A model generated the notes under the pieces. That model was not told the origin of the DNA. It saw only the letters and a program-made list of their open reading frames with translations, and made no database searches. Shown piece by piece: positions 1-6,926 of a DNA stretch of 15,962 nucleotides. This DNA comes from an uncultured Pirellulales bacterium (GTDB taxonomy: Bacteria > Planctomycetota > Planctomycetia > Pirellulales > Lacipirellulaceae): the NCBI GenBank assembly GCA_947258835.1, contig CAMYJY010000016.1, forward strand, positions 1 through 15,962, read 5' to 3'. How positions within the stretch are numbered: the first letter of the stretch is position 1; each line of letters opens with the position of its first letter. A program made the position numbers and the translations under genes.

Positions 1-2130
1 GGCACCCTCAGTTTGAGCGGTTCGGCCACACTCGCTAATTACGAAACAGCCATTCGCAGTATTACCTACGAAAACGTCAGCGACGACCCGTCCACGCTGA
101 CCCGCACCGTCAGCTTCACGGTCAACGACGGTGATACCGACTCGAGCACCCTCACTCGCGACATCGACCTCACGGCCGAAAACGATGCCCCGGTCGAGTC
201 CACCATCGAAGGTGCCAACCTGGCCTACACCGAGAACGACGGTCCGGTGGCCATCACCTCTACGCTGGCAATCGGCGACGCGGACGATACAAACATCGAG
301 TCGGCCGTGGTTCAGATTACTGGCAACTATACCAGTGGTGAAGATATCTTGGCCTTTACCGATCAGCTGGGGATCACCGGCAGTTGGAATACGGGCTCCG
401 GTGCGATGAGCCTCAGCGGATCAGCCACACTCGCCAATTATGAAACGGCCATTCGCAGTATCACCTATGAAAACACGAGCGACGATCCGTCCGCGCTCAC
501 CCGCACCGTCAGCTTTACGGTCAATGATGGCGATACCGACTCGAACACCCTCACGCGAGACATCGACCTCACCGCTGAGAACGATGCCCCTGTCGAGTCC
601 GCTATTGAAGGTGCCAATCTAGCCTACACCGAAAACGATGGCGCGGTGGCCATCACCTCCATGCTGGCCATCGGTGACCCGGACGATACCAATATCGAAT
701 CCGCCGTGGTCCAAATTACTGGCAACTATGCCAGCGGTGAGGACGTCTTGGCCTTTACTGACCAACTCGGCATCACCGGCAGCTGGAATGCAGGCACGGG
801 CAGCCTCAGTTTGAGCGGTTCAGCTACGCTCGCCAATTATGAAACGGCCATTCGCAGTATCAACTACGAAAACACGAGTGACGACCCGTCCACGCTCACA
901 CGAACTGTCAGCTTTACGGTCAATGATGGCGATACCGACTCGAACACCCTCACGCGGGACATCGACCTCACCGCTGAGAACGACGCCCCCGTCGAATCTA
1001 CCATCGAAGGGGCCAATCTAGCCTACACCGAAAACGACGGCGCGGTAGCTGTCACCTCCACGCTGGCCATCGGTGACCCGGACGATACCAACATCGAGTC
1101 CGCCGTGGTCCTGGTCACCGATCAGCTAGGGATCACGGGCAGCTGGAATGCCGGCACCGGCACCCTCAGTTTGAGCGGTTCGGCGACTCTTGCCAATTAC
1201 GAAACGGCCCTCCGCAGTATCACCTTTGAAAACACGAGTGACGACCCGTCCACGCTCACCCGCACCGTCAGCTTTACAGTCAACGACGGCAACACCGACT
1301 CCAAAACCCTCACGCGAGACATCGATCTCACCGCCGAGAACGATGCCCCGGTGGAGTCGACCATTGAAGGCGCAAATCTAGACTACACCGAAAACGATGG
1401 CGCAGTAGCGATCACCTCCACGCTCGCCATCGGCGATGCGGACGATACCAACATCGAGTCGGCTGTGGTTCAAATCACTGGTAATTATCAGAGCAGTGAA
1501 GACGTCTTGGCTTTTGCTGATCAACTGGGCATCACCGGCAGTTGGAACGCCGGCACCGGCACCCTCAGTTTGAGCGGCTCCGCCACGCTCGCCAACTATG
1601 AAACGGCCCTCCGCAGTATCACCTTTGAAAATACGAGCGACGACCCGTCCACGCTGACGCGCACCGTCAGCTTCGCAGTCAACGACGGTGACACCGATTC
1701 CAACACCCTCACGCGCGACATCGACGTCACGGCCGTGAACGATGCCCCCGTGGCAACGGCCATCGAAGGAACGAACCTGGCCTACACGGAAGATGACGGA
1801 GCCGTAATAGTCACCTCCACGCTGGCCCTAAGTGACGTGGACAACACCAACATCGAGTCCGCCGTGGTGCAAATCACCGGCAATTATCAGAGCGGCGAAG
1901 ATGTCCTGGCCTTTGCCGATCAGCTCGGCATCACCGGCAGCTGGGATGTCAGCACCGGCACCCTCAGTTTGAGCGGCTCGGCGCTACTGGCCAATTACGA
2001 AACGGCCCTGCACAGCATCACCTATGAGAATACCAGCGACAACCCGGCGCTGGTGACACGCACGATCAGCTTTACGGCGAATGACGGACAGACCGACTCG
2101 GGCACCCTCACCCGCGACATCGACCTCGTG
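1..2130 (+). repeat. 399-bp in-frame tandem repeats (six marked copies, one 39 bp short)
   Basis: The segment encoding LANYE recurs at 37, 436, 835, 1195, 1594 and 1993. The spacing is 399, 399, 360, 399 and 399 bp. The copies are very similar at DNA level by eye, including third codon positions, which points to recent duplication or gene conversion. The unit ending near 1195 lacks 39 bp (13 codons), removing the stretch equivalent to ITGNYASGEDVLAF and keeping the frame. The array runs off the left edge of the window. Confidence 0.9.
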
Positions 2131-3534
2131 GGGGCCTTGAACGATGCCCCGGTCAACCTGGCACCGGGAGTCTCCGTCGCCGCGGAAGAAACACCCACAA
2201 CACTCGCCGGCATCAGCGTTGCAGACGCGGATGCGGGGCTCCATTCCATCACCACCCGCCTGCAAGTGAACGCCGGCGTACTCGACGTGACCCTGTCCGG
2301 CTCGGCTGCCATTATTTCCGGAGCCAGCGGCAGCCACGACCTCACCCTCCAAGGCATCCTGGCGGATGTGAACGCGACGCTGTCAAGCCTGCTTTACACG
2401 GGCAACACAGACCTGAACGGAGTGGGTGCGGATGCCCTGACCATCACCACCGACGACGGAGGAAATACGGGCGTGGGAGGTCCGCTCCAAGACGTGGATA
2501 CCGTCCAAATTGACATCACGGCCGTGAACGACTCCCCAGTAAATACCACCCCGGGCACCCAAGTAATCAATGAAAGAGTCTCCACAGCCATCCCCAACAT
2601 TACCGTCAGCGATGTGGATTTGGGGGCCGCCCCGATCACCACCCGCTTGCAGGTGGCGCACGGTGTGCTCGAAGTCACGTTGGCTGGCAGCGCCACGATT
2701 TCTGGCGGCGCCAACAACTCCGGCGACCTGACCTTGCAGGGGTCGGCGGCGGATGTCAACGCCAGTCTGGCAAGTTTGCACTACACGTGCACGGGCGATG
2801 TTTCCGGCACAGCGGCCGACACACTGCTGGTGAGCACACACGACGGCGGCAGCTTTGGCGCGGGGGGCGTGCTCCAAGACGTGGACGGAATACAGATCGA
2901 TATCAATCCCATCCTACAAGACGACTCAGAGGCCGAGGAGGAGCGCACTGCAGAGCCTGAGTCTGAAGCTGAGTCTGCGTCCCCTGACCAGCAAGCACCC
3001 ACCACACCCAAGGAGCCTGTCACGGCCAAACCGGAAGGTACGCGCGTGCTCAGTGCACATTCCGAGGAATACCAAACACCCGCTCCACGCAATCTATCTG
3101 ACATGCACGCGCTGCTCCGGCAGGAGCCACTGGGGATCGAGTTAGACGACCTGCGGGGTCAAGCTGTCCTGTTCCAGCAGTCGGCCGAATCCGGCTGCGC
3201 AAAAACAATCTGCAAGATTTCGGACGAGGACCTAGGATCGGCTCAAGCCAGCAGTGATTTCGAAGTGCAGTTGGATGTCGAACAATTGGAGACCATGCTG
3301 GACGCATTCCAACAGGAGCAGCTGGAACACGATCCACTCGAGGCACTTATTGTCGGAGTGAGCGCCAGCCTGTTTGCGGGGGCGTCGACAGGCTATGTCT
3401 TATGGACCGTGAAAGGCTCCAACTTAGTCGCCGCCATGAGCTCGGCTATACCGTGCGGGGTAAGTTTCCATCCAACGTCTCGTCCAGCACAACCAAAGAA
3501 TACGAATCAGCCGGGCCAGGACTCACGAAGCTAA
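1..3534 (+). CDS. Giant cadherin-like tandem-repeat surface protein, 3' part (5' end outside window)
   Basis: The frame is open from base 1, so this is the last 1177 residues of a longer protein; an internal ATG is not its start. Residues 1 to about 715 are repeats of a roughly 133-residue beta-sandwich unit with recurring SGSATLANYE, SFTVNDG, TRDIDLTAENDAPV and YTENDG motifs, of the kind found in bacterial adhesins and planctomycete giant proteins. Two diverged units follow (about 716-970), each with TTRLQV, SGDLTLQG and DDGG motifs. Next come an acidic Glu/Ser-rich linker (about 975-1010), a short conserved-looking tail and one hydrophobic stretch (about 1120-1150, containing GYVLW) that may anchor the C-terminus in a membrane. 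A surface or envelope role is inferred from the family; no enzymatic domain is visible. The last ~40 residues, rich in Pro, Asn and Gln, look foreign: intact relatives should continue in a different frame, so the 3' end has probably been rearranged (see the PEP-CTERM remnant). Confidence 0.85.
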   Translation, partial: GTLSLSGSATLANYETAIRSITYENVSDDPSTLTRTVSFTVNDGDTDSSTLTRDIDLTAENDAPVESTIEGANLAYTENDGPVAITSTLAIGDADDTNIESAVVQITGNYTSGEDILAFTDQLGITGSWNTGSGAMSLSGSATLANYETAIRSITYENTSDDPSALTRTVSFTVNDGDTDSNTLTRDIDLTAENDAPVESAIEGANLAYTENDGAVAITSMLAIGDPDDTNIESAVVQITGNYASGEDVLAFTDQLGITGSWNAGTGSLSLSGSATLANYETAIRSINYENTSDDPSTLTRTVSFTVNDGDTDSNTLTRDIDLTAENDAPVESTIEGANLAYTENDGAVAVTSTLAIGDPDDTNIESAVVLVTDQLGITGSWNAGTGTLSLSGSATLANYETALRSITFENTSDDPSTLTRTVSFTVNDGNTDSKTLTRDIDLTAENDAPVESTIEGANLDYTENDGAVAITSTLAIGDADDTNIESAVVQITGNYQSSEDVLAFADQLGITGSWNAGTGTLSLSGSATLANYETALRSITFENTSDDPSTLTRTVSFAVNDGDTDSNTLTRDIDVTAVNDAPVATAIEGTNLAYTEDDGAVIVTSTLALSDVDNTNIESAVVQITGNYQSGEDVLAFADQLGITGSWDVSTGTLSLSGSALLANYETALHSITYENTSDNPALVTRTISFTANDGQTDSGTLTRDIDLVGALNDAPVNLAPGVSVAAEETPTTLAGISVADADAGLHSITTRLQVNAGVLDVTLSGSAAIISGASGSHDLTLQGILADVNATLSSLLYTGNTDLNGVGADALTITTDDGGNTGVGGPLQDVDTVQIDITAVNDSPVNTTPGTQVINERVSTAIPNITVSDVDLGAAPITTRLQVAHGVLEVTLAGSATISGGANNSGDLTLQGSAADVNASLASLHYTCTGDVSGTAADTLLVSTHDGGSFGAGGVLQDVDGIQIDINPILQDDSEAEEERTAEPESEAESASPDQQAPTTPKEPVTAKPEGTRVLSAHSEEYQTPAPRNLSDMHALLRQEPLGIELDDLRGQAVLFQQSAESGCAKTICKISDEDLGSAQASSDFEVQLDVEQLETMLDAFQQEQLEHDPLEALIVGVSASLFAGASTGYVLWTVKGSNLVAAMSSAIPCGVSFHPTSRPAQPKNTNQPGQDSRS

Positions 3535-3956
3535 GCCTCTGCCTGCGACTGCATCGCGTGCGTATCTCTTACGGCATGGTATTTCTGCTGTTCGATCCAG
3601 AGGGGGCCCTGTGGATCAGCCAAGTCATCGACTGCCAGAGCGTGCTCGACATCGAGTTGGAATACTGGTTTCCCACGGAAGGCAAACTGACCATCCTGCT
3701 GGCAGGCGAGGAACTGGCCACGGTGGAATCACCCGGCGTCCCCGCACCCACCTACAGCCAGTTCCGTGAATCGTTCGTGCTGGCCGACTTGGGCTTAATC
3801 CCGGGCGAGATGCTGTGGGAATTGAAGCTTTCCAACCCTTGGAACCCCGACCCGGATTTGTACCTAGACAACCTGCGGATCACCACCGCCCCCGAGCCCG
3901 CCAGCAGCCTGCTGCTGCTGGTCGGCTGCCTGGGCCTGCTGCGACGACGAGTTTGA
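3456..3956 (+). pseudogene. 3' remnant of a PEP-CTERM protein gene
   Basis: In the frame one base back from the giant repeat gene (codon phase 0), an open stretch encodes a beta-rich domain containing EYWFPTEGKLTILLAGEELA, then SFVLADLGLIPG and DLYLDNLRI. It ends in a PEP-CTERM sorting tail: PEPAS (Pro-Glu-Pro at 3891-3899), a Leu-rich hydrophobic segment and a terminal RRR. In PEP-CTERM proteins this tail directs export and processing by exosortase. The N-terminal half and signal peptide are missing. Upstream, the frame runs into the 3' end of the giant gene and translates as nonsense, with its first ATG at 3402 inside that gene. The simplest reading is a gene fragment joined behind the giant gene by deletion or recombination around 3440-3460. 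Alternatively a short protein starts at the ATG at 3576, but no signal peptide would precede it. The stop is TGA at 3954. Confidence 0.7.
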
Positions 3957-4028
3957 AGAGAGTATCAGTGCGCAGCACAGGAGGTGTTGGGTGTTCCAAA
4001 GCAGATTGCCGGCCGCGCCGCTCTCCTG

Positions 4029-4100
4029 CGTCATTCCCGCGCAGGCGGGAATCTAGACCACTGGCACTGCTACTGGATTCCCGCGTGCGCGGGAATGACG
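4029..4100. repeat. Paired dRS3-like palindromes within a larger inverted repeat
   Basis: Two 20-bp palindromes fit the pattern ATTCCC-N8-GGGAAT exactly, at 4033-4052 and 4077-4096, separated by 24 bp. The outer ends also form a perfect 13-bp inverted repeat (CGTCATTCCCGCG at 4029-4041 and its complement at 4088-4100). The pattern equals the dRS3 repeat known from Neisseria, and related CATTCCCGC...GCGGGAATG repeats are widespread in Proteobacteria. Transfer or independent maintenance in this lineage is inference. Confidence 0.8.
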
Positions 4101-4190
4101 GAAAGGATGCGGGAATGACAGAAAGGATGTGGGAATGACGGAAAGGATGCGGGAATGACAGAAAGGATGTGGGAATGACGGAGACGTAGC
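4091..4190. repeat. 20-bp tandem array derived from the dRS3-like end
   Basis: Five 20-bp units start with GGGAATGAC at 4091, 4111, 4131, 4151 and 4171; the fifth is diverged in its second half. Units alternate between GGGAATGACG-GAAAGGATGC and GGGAATGACA-GAAAGGATGT, so the true period of the first four is 40 bp, repeated twice. The first unit is the right end of the flanking palindrome, so the array appears to have grown by duplicating the element's terminus. Confidence 0.85.
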
Positions 4191-4449
4191 GGGCAGAGCA
4201 ATCCACCAGTCACTGCTCAGCAGACAAAAAACGCCCACTGCCTGCTTCACAAAATCGTGACCAGGGTTGGGTGCCACCCGCGGCAAACAATGCCCCCCCC
4301 GCGCCTCACGGAACCGGGGCTATCGCCCGCCGGCTAATGTGTGGGGGCTCTCTTTGGTAACCGTTGTGCAAAAATTACTGCCGCTACTTGGCAATAACTT
4401 TCGTGCCGGACAGAATTGAGACAACCCAGCAGTGGCTACCCAGAAGCGG

Positions 4450-4764
4450 CTAGCTAGAAATTTTGGCGATCTTCACACGGGTGTGCATCGAACGATGGCC
4501 CGTCTTGCGGCGGGAGTTTTTCCGCCGACGCAGCTTTTGGACCACCAGCTTCTCACCCTTCTCGGCGCCCACAACCTCGGCCAGGACACTGGCCCCCTCC
4601 ACCATCGGCGTCCCCAACTTGAGATCTCCCGAGCCGTTGCTAATCGCCAACACCTTGTCAAAGGTAAGCTGGTCACCAGCCGAGACCTCGCGGAAATCGA
4701 TCGCCAGCTCTTGGCCTTCTTCAACTTTGTATTGGTGACCGCCGTCAGTAATGATCGCGTACAT
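4450..4764 (-). CDS. rplU: 50S ribosomal protein L21
   Basis: The product is a 104-residue bL21, matching the usual length of about 103. It binds 23S rRNA in the large subunit. It starts MYAIITDGGHQYKVEEGQ, has the central AISNGSGDLKLGTPMVEGASV segment, and ends with the basic RRRKNSRRKTGHR and VKIAKI motif typical of the family. The frame stays open 36 codons upstream, but that extension is unrelated to L21, so the ATG at 4762-4764 is chosen; no strong Shine-Dalgarno sequence precedes it. It lies 313 bp downstream of the RNase E/G gene on the same strand, an order seen in many bacteria. The usual partner rpmA (L27) is not found downstream within the window. Confidence 0.95.
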   Translation of the reverse strand: MYAIITDGGHQYKVEEGQELAIDFREVSAGDQLTFDKVLAISNGSGDLKLGTPMVEGASVLAEVVGAEKGEKLVVQKLRRRKNSRRKTGHRSMHTRVKIAKISS

Positions 4765-5077
4765 AAATAGGGCTTGTGGGGCTAAGGTGTTGAGGTTCCA
4801 GAAGGCGCTTCCCTGTGCGCAGGCACCAAAATTCTGTGGCGGTTCGTAGCGCCAGTGCCATCCGAGTGCCACAGTTTAACCCATCCACCCGGCCCCGTCG
4901 AGGGGCCGGTTTGGCACGCCCCGCGCTCTTCCTAGGAGGCGTCTCGCGGCTGGGAGACCGCCCGCGCGCACCAACCTACCGCCCGCGGATCCCCCCCGGG
5001 AGAGTGTCGCGCCCTGGCCGAGATCCTGACGACGGGCGGTGCGCTCGACCCACAAATCCCGGCCCAACGTCCGGCAA
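4765..5077 (-). other. Intergenic leader between RNase E/G gene and rplU
   Basis: This 313-bp GC-rich spacer has no gene-like frame. It contains a perfect 8-bp-stem hairpin (CCGGCCCC / GGGGCCGG with a 5-nt loop, 4889-4909) and an imperfect GC-rich hairpin around 4938-4962. It would form the 5' leader of rplU or the spacer of a joint transcript. The length is unusual for an RNase E/G - L21 pair and leaves room for an rplU promoter or a processing site. No U-tract follows either hairpin on the coding strand. Confidence 0.5.
4889..4909. promoter_or_regulatory. GC-rich hairpin upstream of rplU
   Basis: A perfect inverted repeat with 8-bp arms (4889-4896 and 4902-4909) and loop GTCGA. It sits between the RNase E/G stop codon and the L21 start. 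It could mark an RNA processing point or attenuate read-through into rplU; on the minus strand no run of T follows, so a Rho-independent terminator is unlikely. Confidence 0.45.
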
Positions 5078-6709
5078 CTAACGCTTGCCTCCCCGGATTT
5101 CACGCCCCGCACTATCCTCACAGCTAATTTTTAAGAACTCCGGAGAAACGTCCTCGCGGCCCAGCACCACCAGCTCCAGCCCGTACTGATCCTCCAGCTG
5201 GGTCAGCTCGCGCCGCTTGCGATTGTTGAGATAACTGGCCACCGCTTCCTCCACCGATACGGTAACCCGCGAGACTTCCTGCGGCTGCACGGTCAAAATT
5301 AGTTTGCGGATGACTTCAATGGCCATGCTTTCCGCCGACTTCACCAATCCGGAGCCCGTGCAGCTGGGACACTCCTTGTAGACACTCCGCTTCAGGCTGG
5401 GCCGGATGCGTTGGCGCGTCATTTCAATCAATCCAAAGGGACTCGTGCGGAGGATCTTGGTGCGGGCCCGATCCCGCTGGACGGCATCCCGCAACGTGCG
5501 CTCGACAATCCTGCGATAGCGTTCCCGGCGCATATCGATGAAGTCATTCACCACCACTCCGCCCAGGTCACGCAAGCGAAGTTGACGCGCAATTTCCTTG
5601 GCCGCAATTTGATTCAGTTTGAAAGCGGACTCCTCTGCCGATCCATCCGTGCGAAAACTGCCACTATTGACATCAATAGCCACCAGGGCCTCGGTTTGAT
5701 CGATCACCAAGGAACCCCCACCTTTGAGCGGCACTTGGCGGTGGTTGATATTCGAAATCTCCTCGTCCAGCTTGTACTTGTGGTAGAGGGGCTCTTTGCC
5801 ATCGTAAAGATGCAAACGATTGACAAACCGAGGCATCACAATTTGCAGGAATTCCTTGGCCCGCTCATAAGCGGCTTCTTCATCGATGAGGATCGTATCC
5901 ACCTCCTCCGTAAAAATATCGCGGATGGTGCGGATGATCATATCGCTTTCTTCATAGATACAGACCGGTCCCGGATCCTTTTTGATGCGGCGAACGATCA
6001 CCTTCCAGAGCCGCAACAAATAGGCCAGGTCCCGCGACAATTCCTGCTTGCTGCGGTCCGTACCTGCGGTGCGCACGATGAACCCCACGCCCTTCGGCGG
6101 GTTCAATTCCCGCAAAATACCCCGGAGACGTCGACGGTCGTCCTCGTCTTCAATTTTCCGTGAGACGCCAATCCGGCCCAACGCAGGCATCAACACCAAG
6201 TAGCGACCAGGAATACTGATATAGGTGGACAGCGTGGGACCCTTGGTGCCAATTCCTTCCTTAATCACCTGCACCAAGACCTCATCGCCACGGCGAAAGA
6301 TCGACTGGATGGGTGGCTTGATGCGGGGACGCAGGCCAGGCCGGACTTTGCGACGGGCGGTGCTGCGGCCGTTTTGGGCTTCGCCCTGATCGCTACCTTC
6401 CGCAGCGGCCTCAGGCGCCTGCTGCGACCCATCGGGTTGAATGGGCTTGTCTGGATCGTAGCCTCCCTGGCGAAAGTACTGAGATTCGACATCACTAATA
6501 TGCAAGAACCCGTTCCGCCCCACGCCAAAATCAACAAAGGCAGCCTGGATACTCGGCTCCAGATTCACGATCTTGCCTTTGTAGATATTGCCTACGTAAT
6601 TGTCTTGACTGCTACGTTCGATGTACAACTCTTCCAGTTGTCCTTCTTCAACAATCGCGATGCGGCATTCCTCCGGCTGCGCGACATTGATTAACATTTC
6701 ATGCTTCAT
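5078..6709 (-). CDS. rne: Ribonuclease E/G family endoribonuclease
   Basis: This 543-residue protein carries the RNase E/G catalytic core, which cuts single-stranded AU-rich RNA in mRNA decay and rRNA/tRNA maturation. The S1-type RNA-binding region comes first (NYVGNIYKGKIVNLEPSIQA, FVDFGVGRNGFLH), interrupted at about residues 75-130 by a low-complexity Gln/Glu/Gly then Arg-rich insert. The Mg-binding aspartates are present in VAIDVNSG (Asp346) and NDFIDM (Asp389), and the CPSCTGSG zinc-link cysteines (447, 450) are intact. It ends soon after the core, so there is no long degradosome scaffold; in length it resembles RNase G more than E. coli RNase E. The frame extends 29 codons further upstream, but the family begins at MKHEMLINVAQPEE, so the ATG at 6707-6709 is chosen. 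It lies downstream of enzyme I and upstream of rplU. A perfect hairpin in its leader suggests post-transcriptional control. Confidence 0.93.
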   Translation of the reverse strand: MKHEMLINVAQPEECRIAIVEEGQLEELYIERSSQDNYVGNIYKGKIVNLEPSIQAAFVDFGVGRNGFLHISDVESQYFRQGGYDPDKPIQPDGSQQAPEAAAEGSDQGEAQNGRSTARRKVRPGLRPRIKPPIQSIFRRGDEVLVQVIKEGIGTKGPTLSTYISIPGRYLVLMPALGRIGVSRKIEDEDDRRRLRGILRELNPPKGVGFIVRTAGTDRSKQELSRDLAYLLRLWKVIVRRIKKDPGPVCIYEESDMIIRTIRDIFTEEVDTILIDEEAAYERAKEFLQIVMPRFVNRLHLYDGKEPLYHKYKLDEEISNINHRQVPLKGGGSLVIDQTEALVAIDVNSGSFRTDGSAEESAFKLNQIAAKEIARQLRLRDLGGVVVNDFIDMRRERYRRIVERTLRDAVQRDRARTKILRTSPFGLIEMTRQRIRPSLKRSVYKECPSCTGSGLVKSAESMAIEVIRKLILTVQPQEVSRVTVSVEEAVASYLNNRKRRELTQLEDQYGLELVVLGREDVSPEFLKISCEDSAGREIRGGKR

Positions 6710-6730
6710 AATATTGACTTTCTGTATGCA

Positions 6731-6769
6731 CTTGCTGAGATCGCGGCCGCGGGCCGCGATCTCAGCAAG
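6731..6769. promoter_or_regulatory. Perfect 18-bp hairpin in the leader of the RNase E/G gene
   Basis: Arms CTTGCTGAGATCGCGGCC (6731-6748) and its exact complement (6752-6769) flank a 3-nt loop. The hairpin ends 21 nt upstream of the chosen start codon of the nuclease. RNase E of E. coli is autoregulated through hairpins in its own 5' leader, so a similar role is a reasonable inference. A terminator role for upstream transcription is the alternative, but the minus strand downstream of the stem (TGCATACAGAAAG) has no T-run. Confidence 0.6.
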
Positions 6770-6885
6770 TAAAAATGGGCTGTCGAGACGGTTCACTCCG
6801 TAAGCTTCTCAGTCCGCTCGATGATTTTCCGGGACCGCGCGGGAGGAAACGTCGATAATTTGTTTTTTGTTCTGATCAATTGACT

Positions 6886-6918
6886 GCTGAAAGAACGGCC
6901 TCTGGCCGTTCTTTCAGC
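6886..6918 (-). terminator. Perfect 15-bp hairpin just downstream of ptsI
   Basis: Arms GCTGAAAGAACGGCC (6886-6900) and its exact complement (6904-6918) flank the loop TCT. The hairpin begins 8 nt after the enzyme I stop codon, the expected place for a terminator. On the minus strand it is followed by a mixed sequence and then A-runs rather than a U-tract, so it is not a classical Rho-independent terminator and may instead protect the 3' end. Confidence 0.5.
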
Positions 6919-6926
6919 AACTGCAA

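Larger units (their letters stand above)
3957..4449. other. Intergenic region between PEP-CTERM remnant and rplU
   Basis: No convincing gene lies here. Short open frames encode spurious peptides of the SFPRRRESR / SRVRGNDG type, produced by the palindromic repeat. The stretch holds the dRS3-like element and the 20-bp array at 4029-4190, then about 250 bp of unremarkable sequence with an 8-base C run at 4293-4300. It is the convergent gap between plus- and minus-strand genes. I saw no hairpin with a U-tract that would be a clear rplU terminator. Confidence 0.7.

Noticed and set aside
2383..2877. Minus-strand frames opposite the giant protein
   Set aside because: Antisense to clear repeat domains in frame with the rest of the giant gene; low-complexity Gly/Val/Ala content.
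3815..4286. Short open frames with SFPRRRESR and SRVRGNDG peptides on both strands
   Set aside because: These peptides are the well-known spurious translations of the CATTCCCGC / GCGGGAATG palindromic repeat.
4765..4872. N-terminal extension of L21 to 4872
   Set aside because: The extra 36 residues are unlike bL21, whose start MYAIITDGGHQY is placed normally at 4764.
5411..6163. 250-residue plus-strand open frame opposite the RNase E/G gene
   Set aside because: A shadow of a conserved gene on the other strand; no recognisable domain or ribosome binding site.
6710..6796. N-terminal extension of the RNase E/G protein to 6796
   Set aside because: The extension would translate the leader hairpin; family similarity begins at the ATG at 6709.
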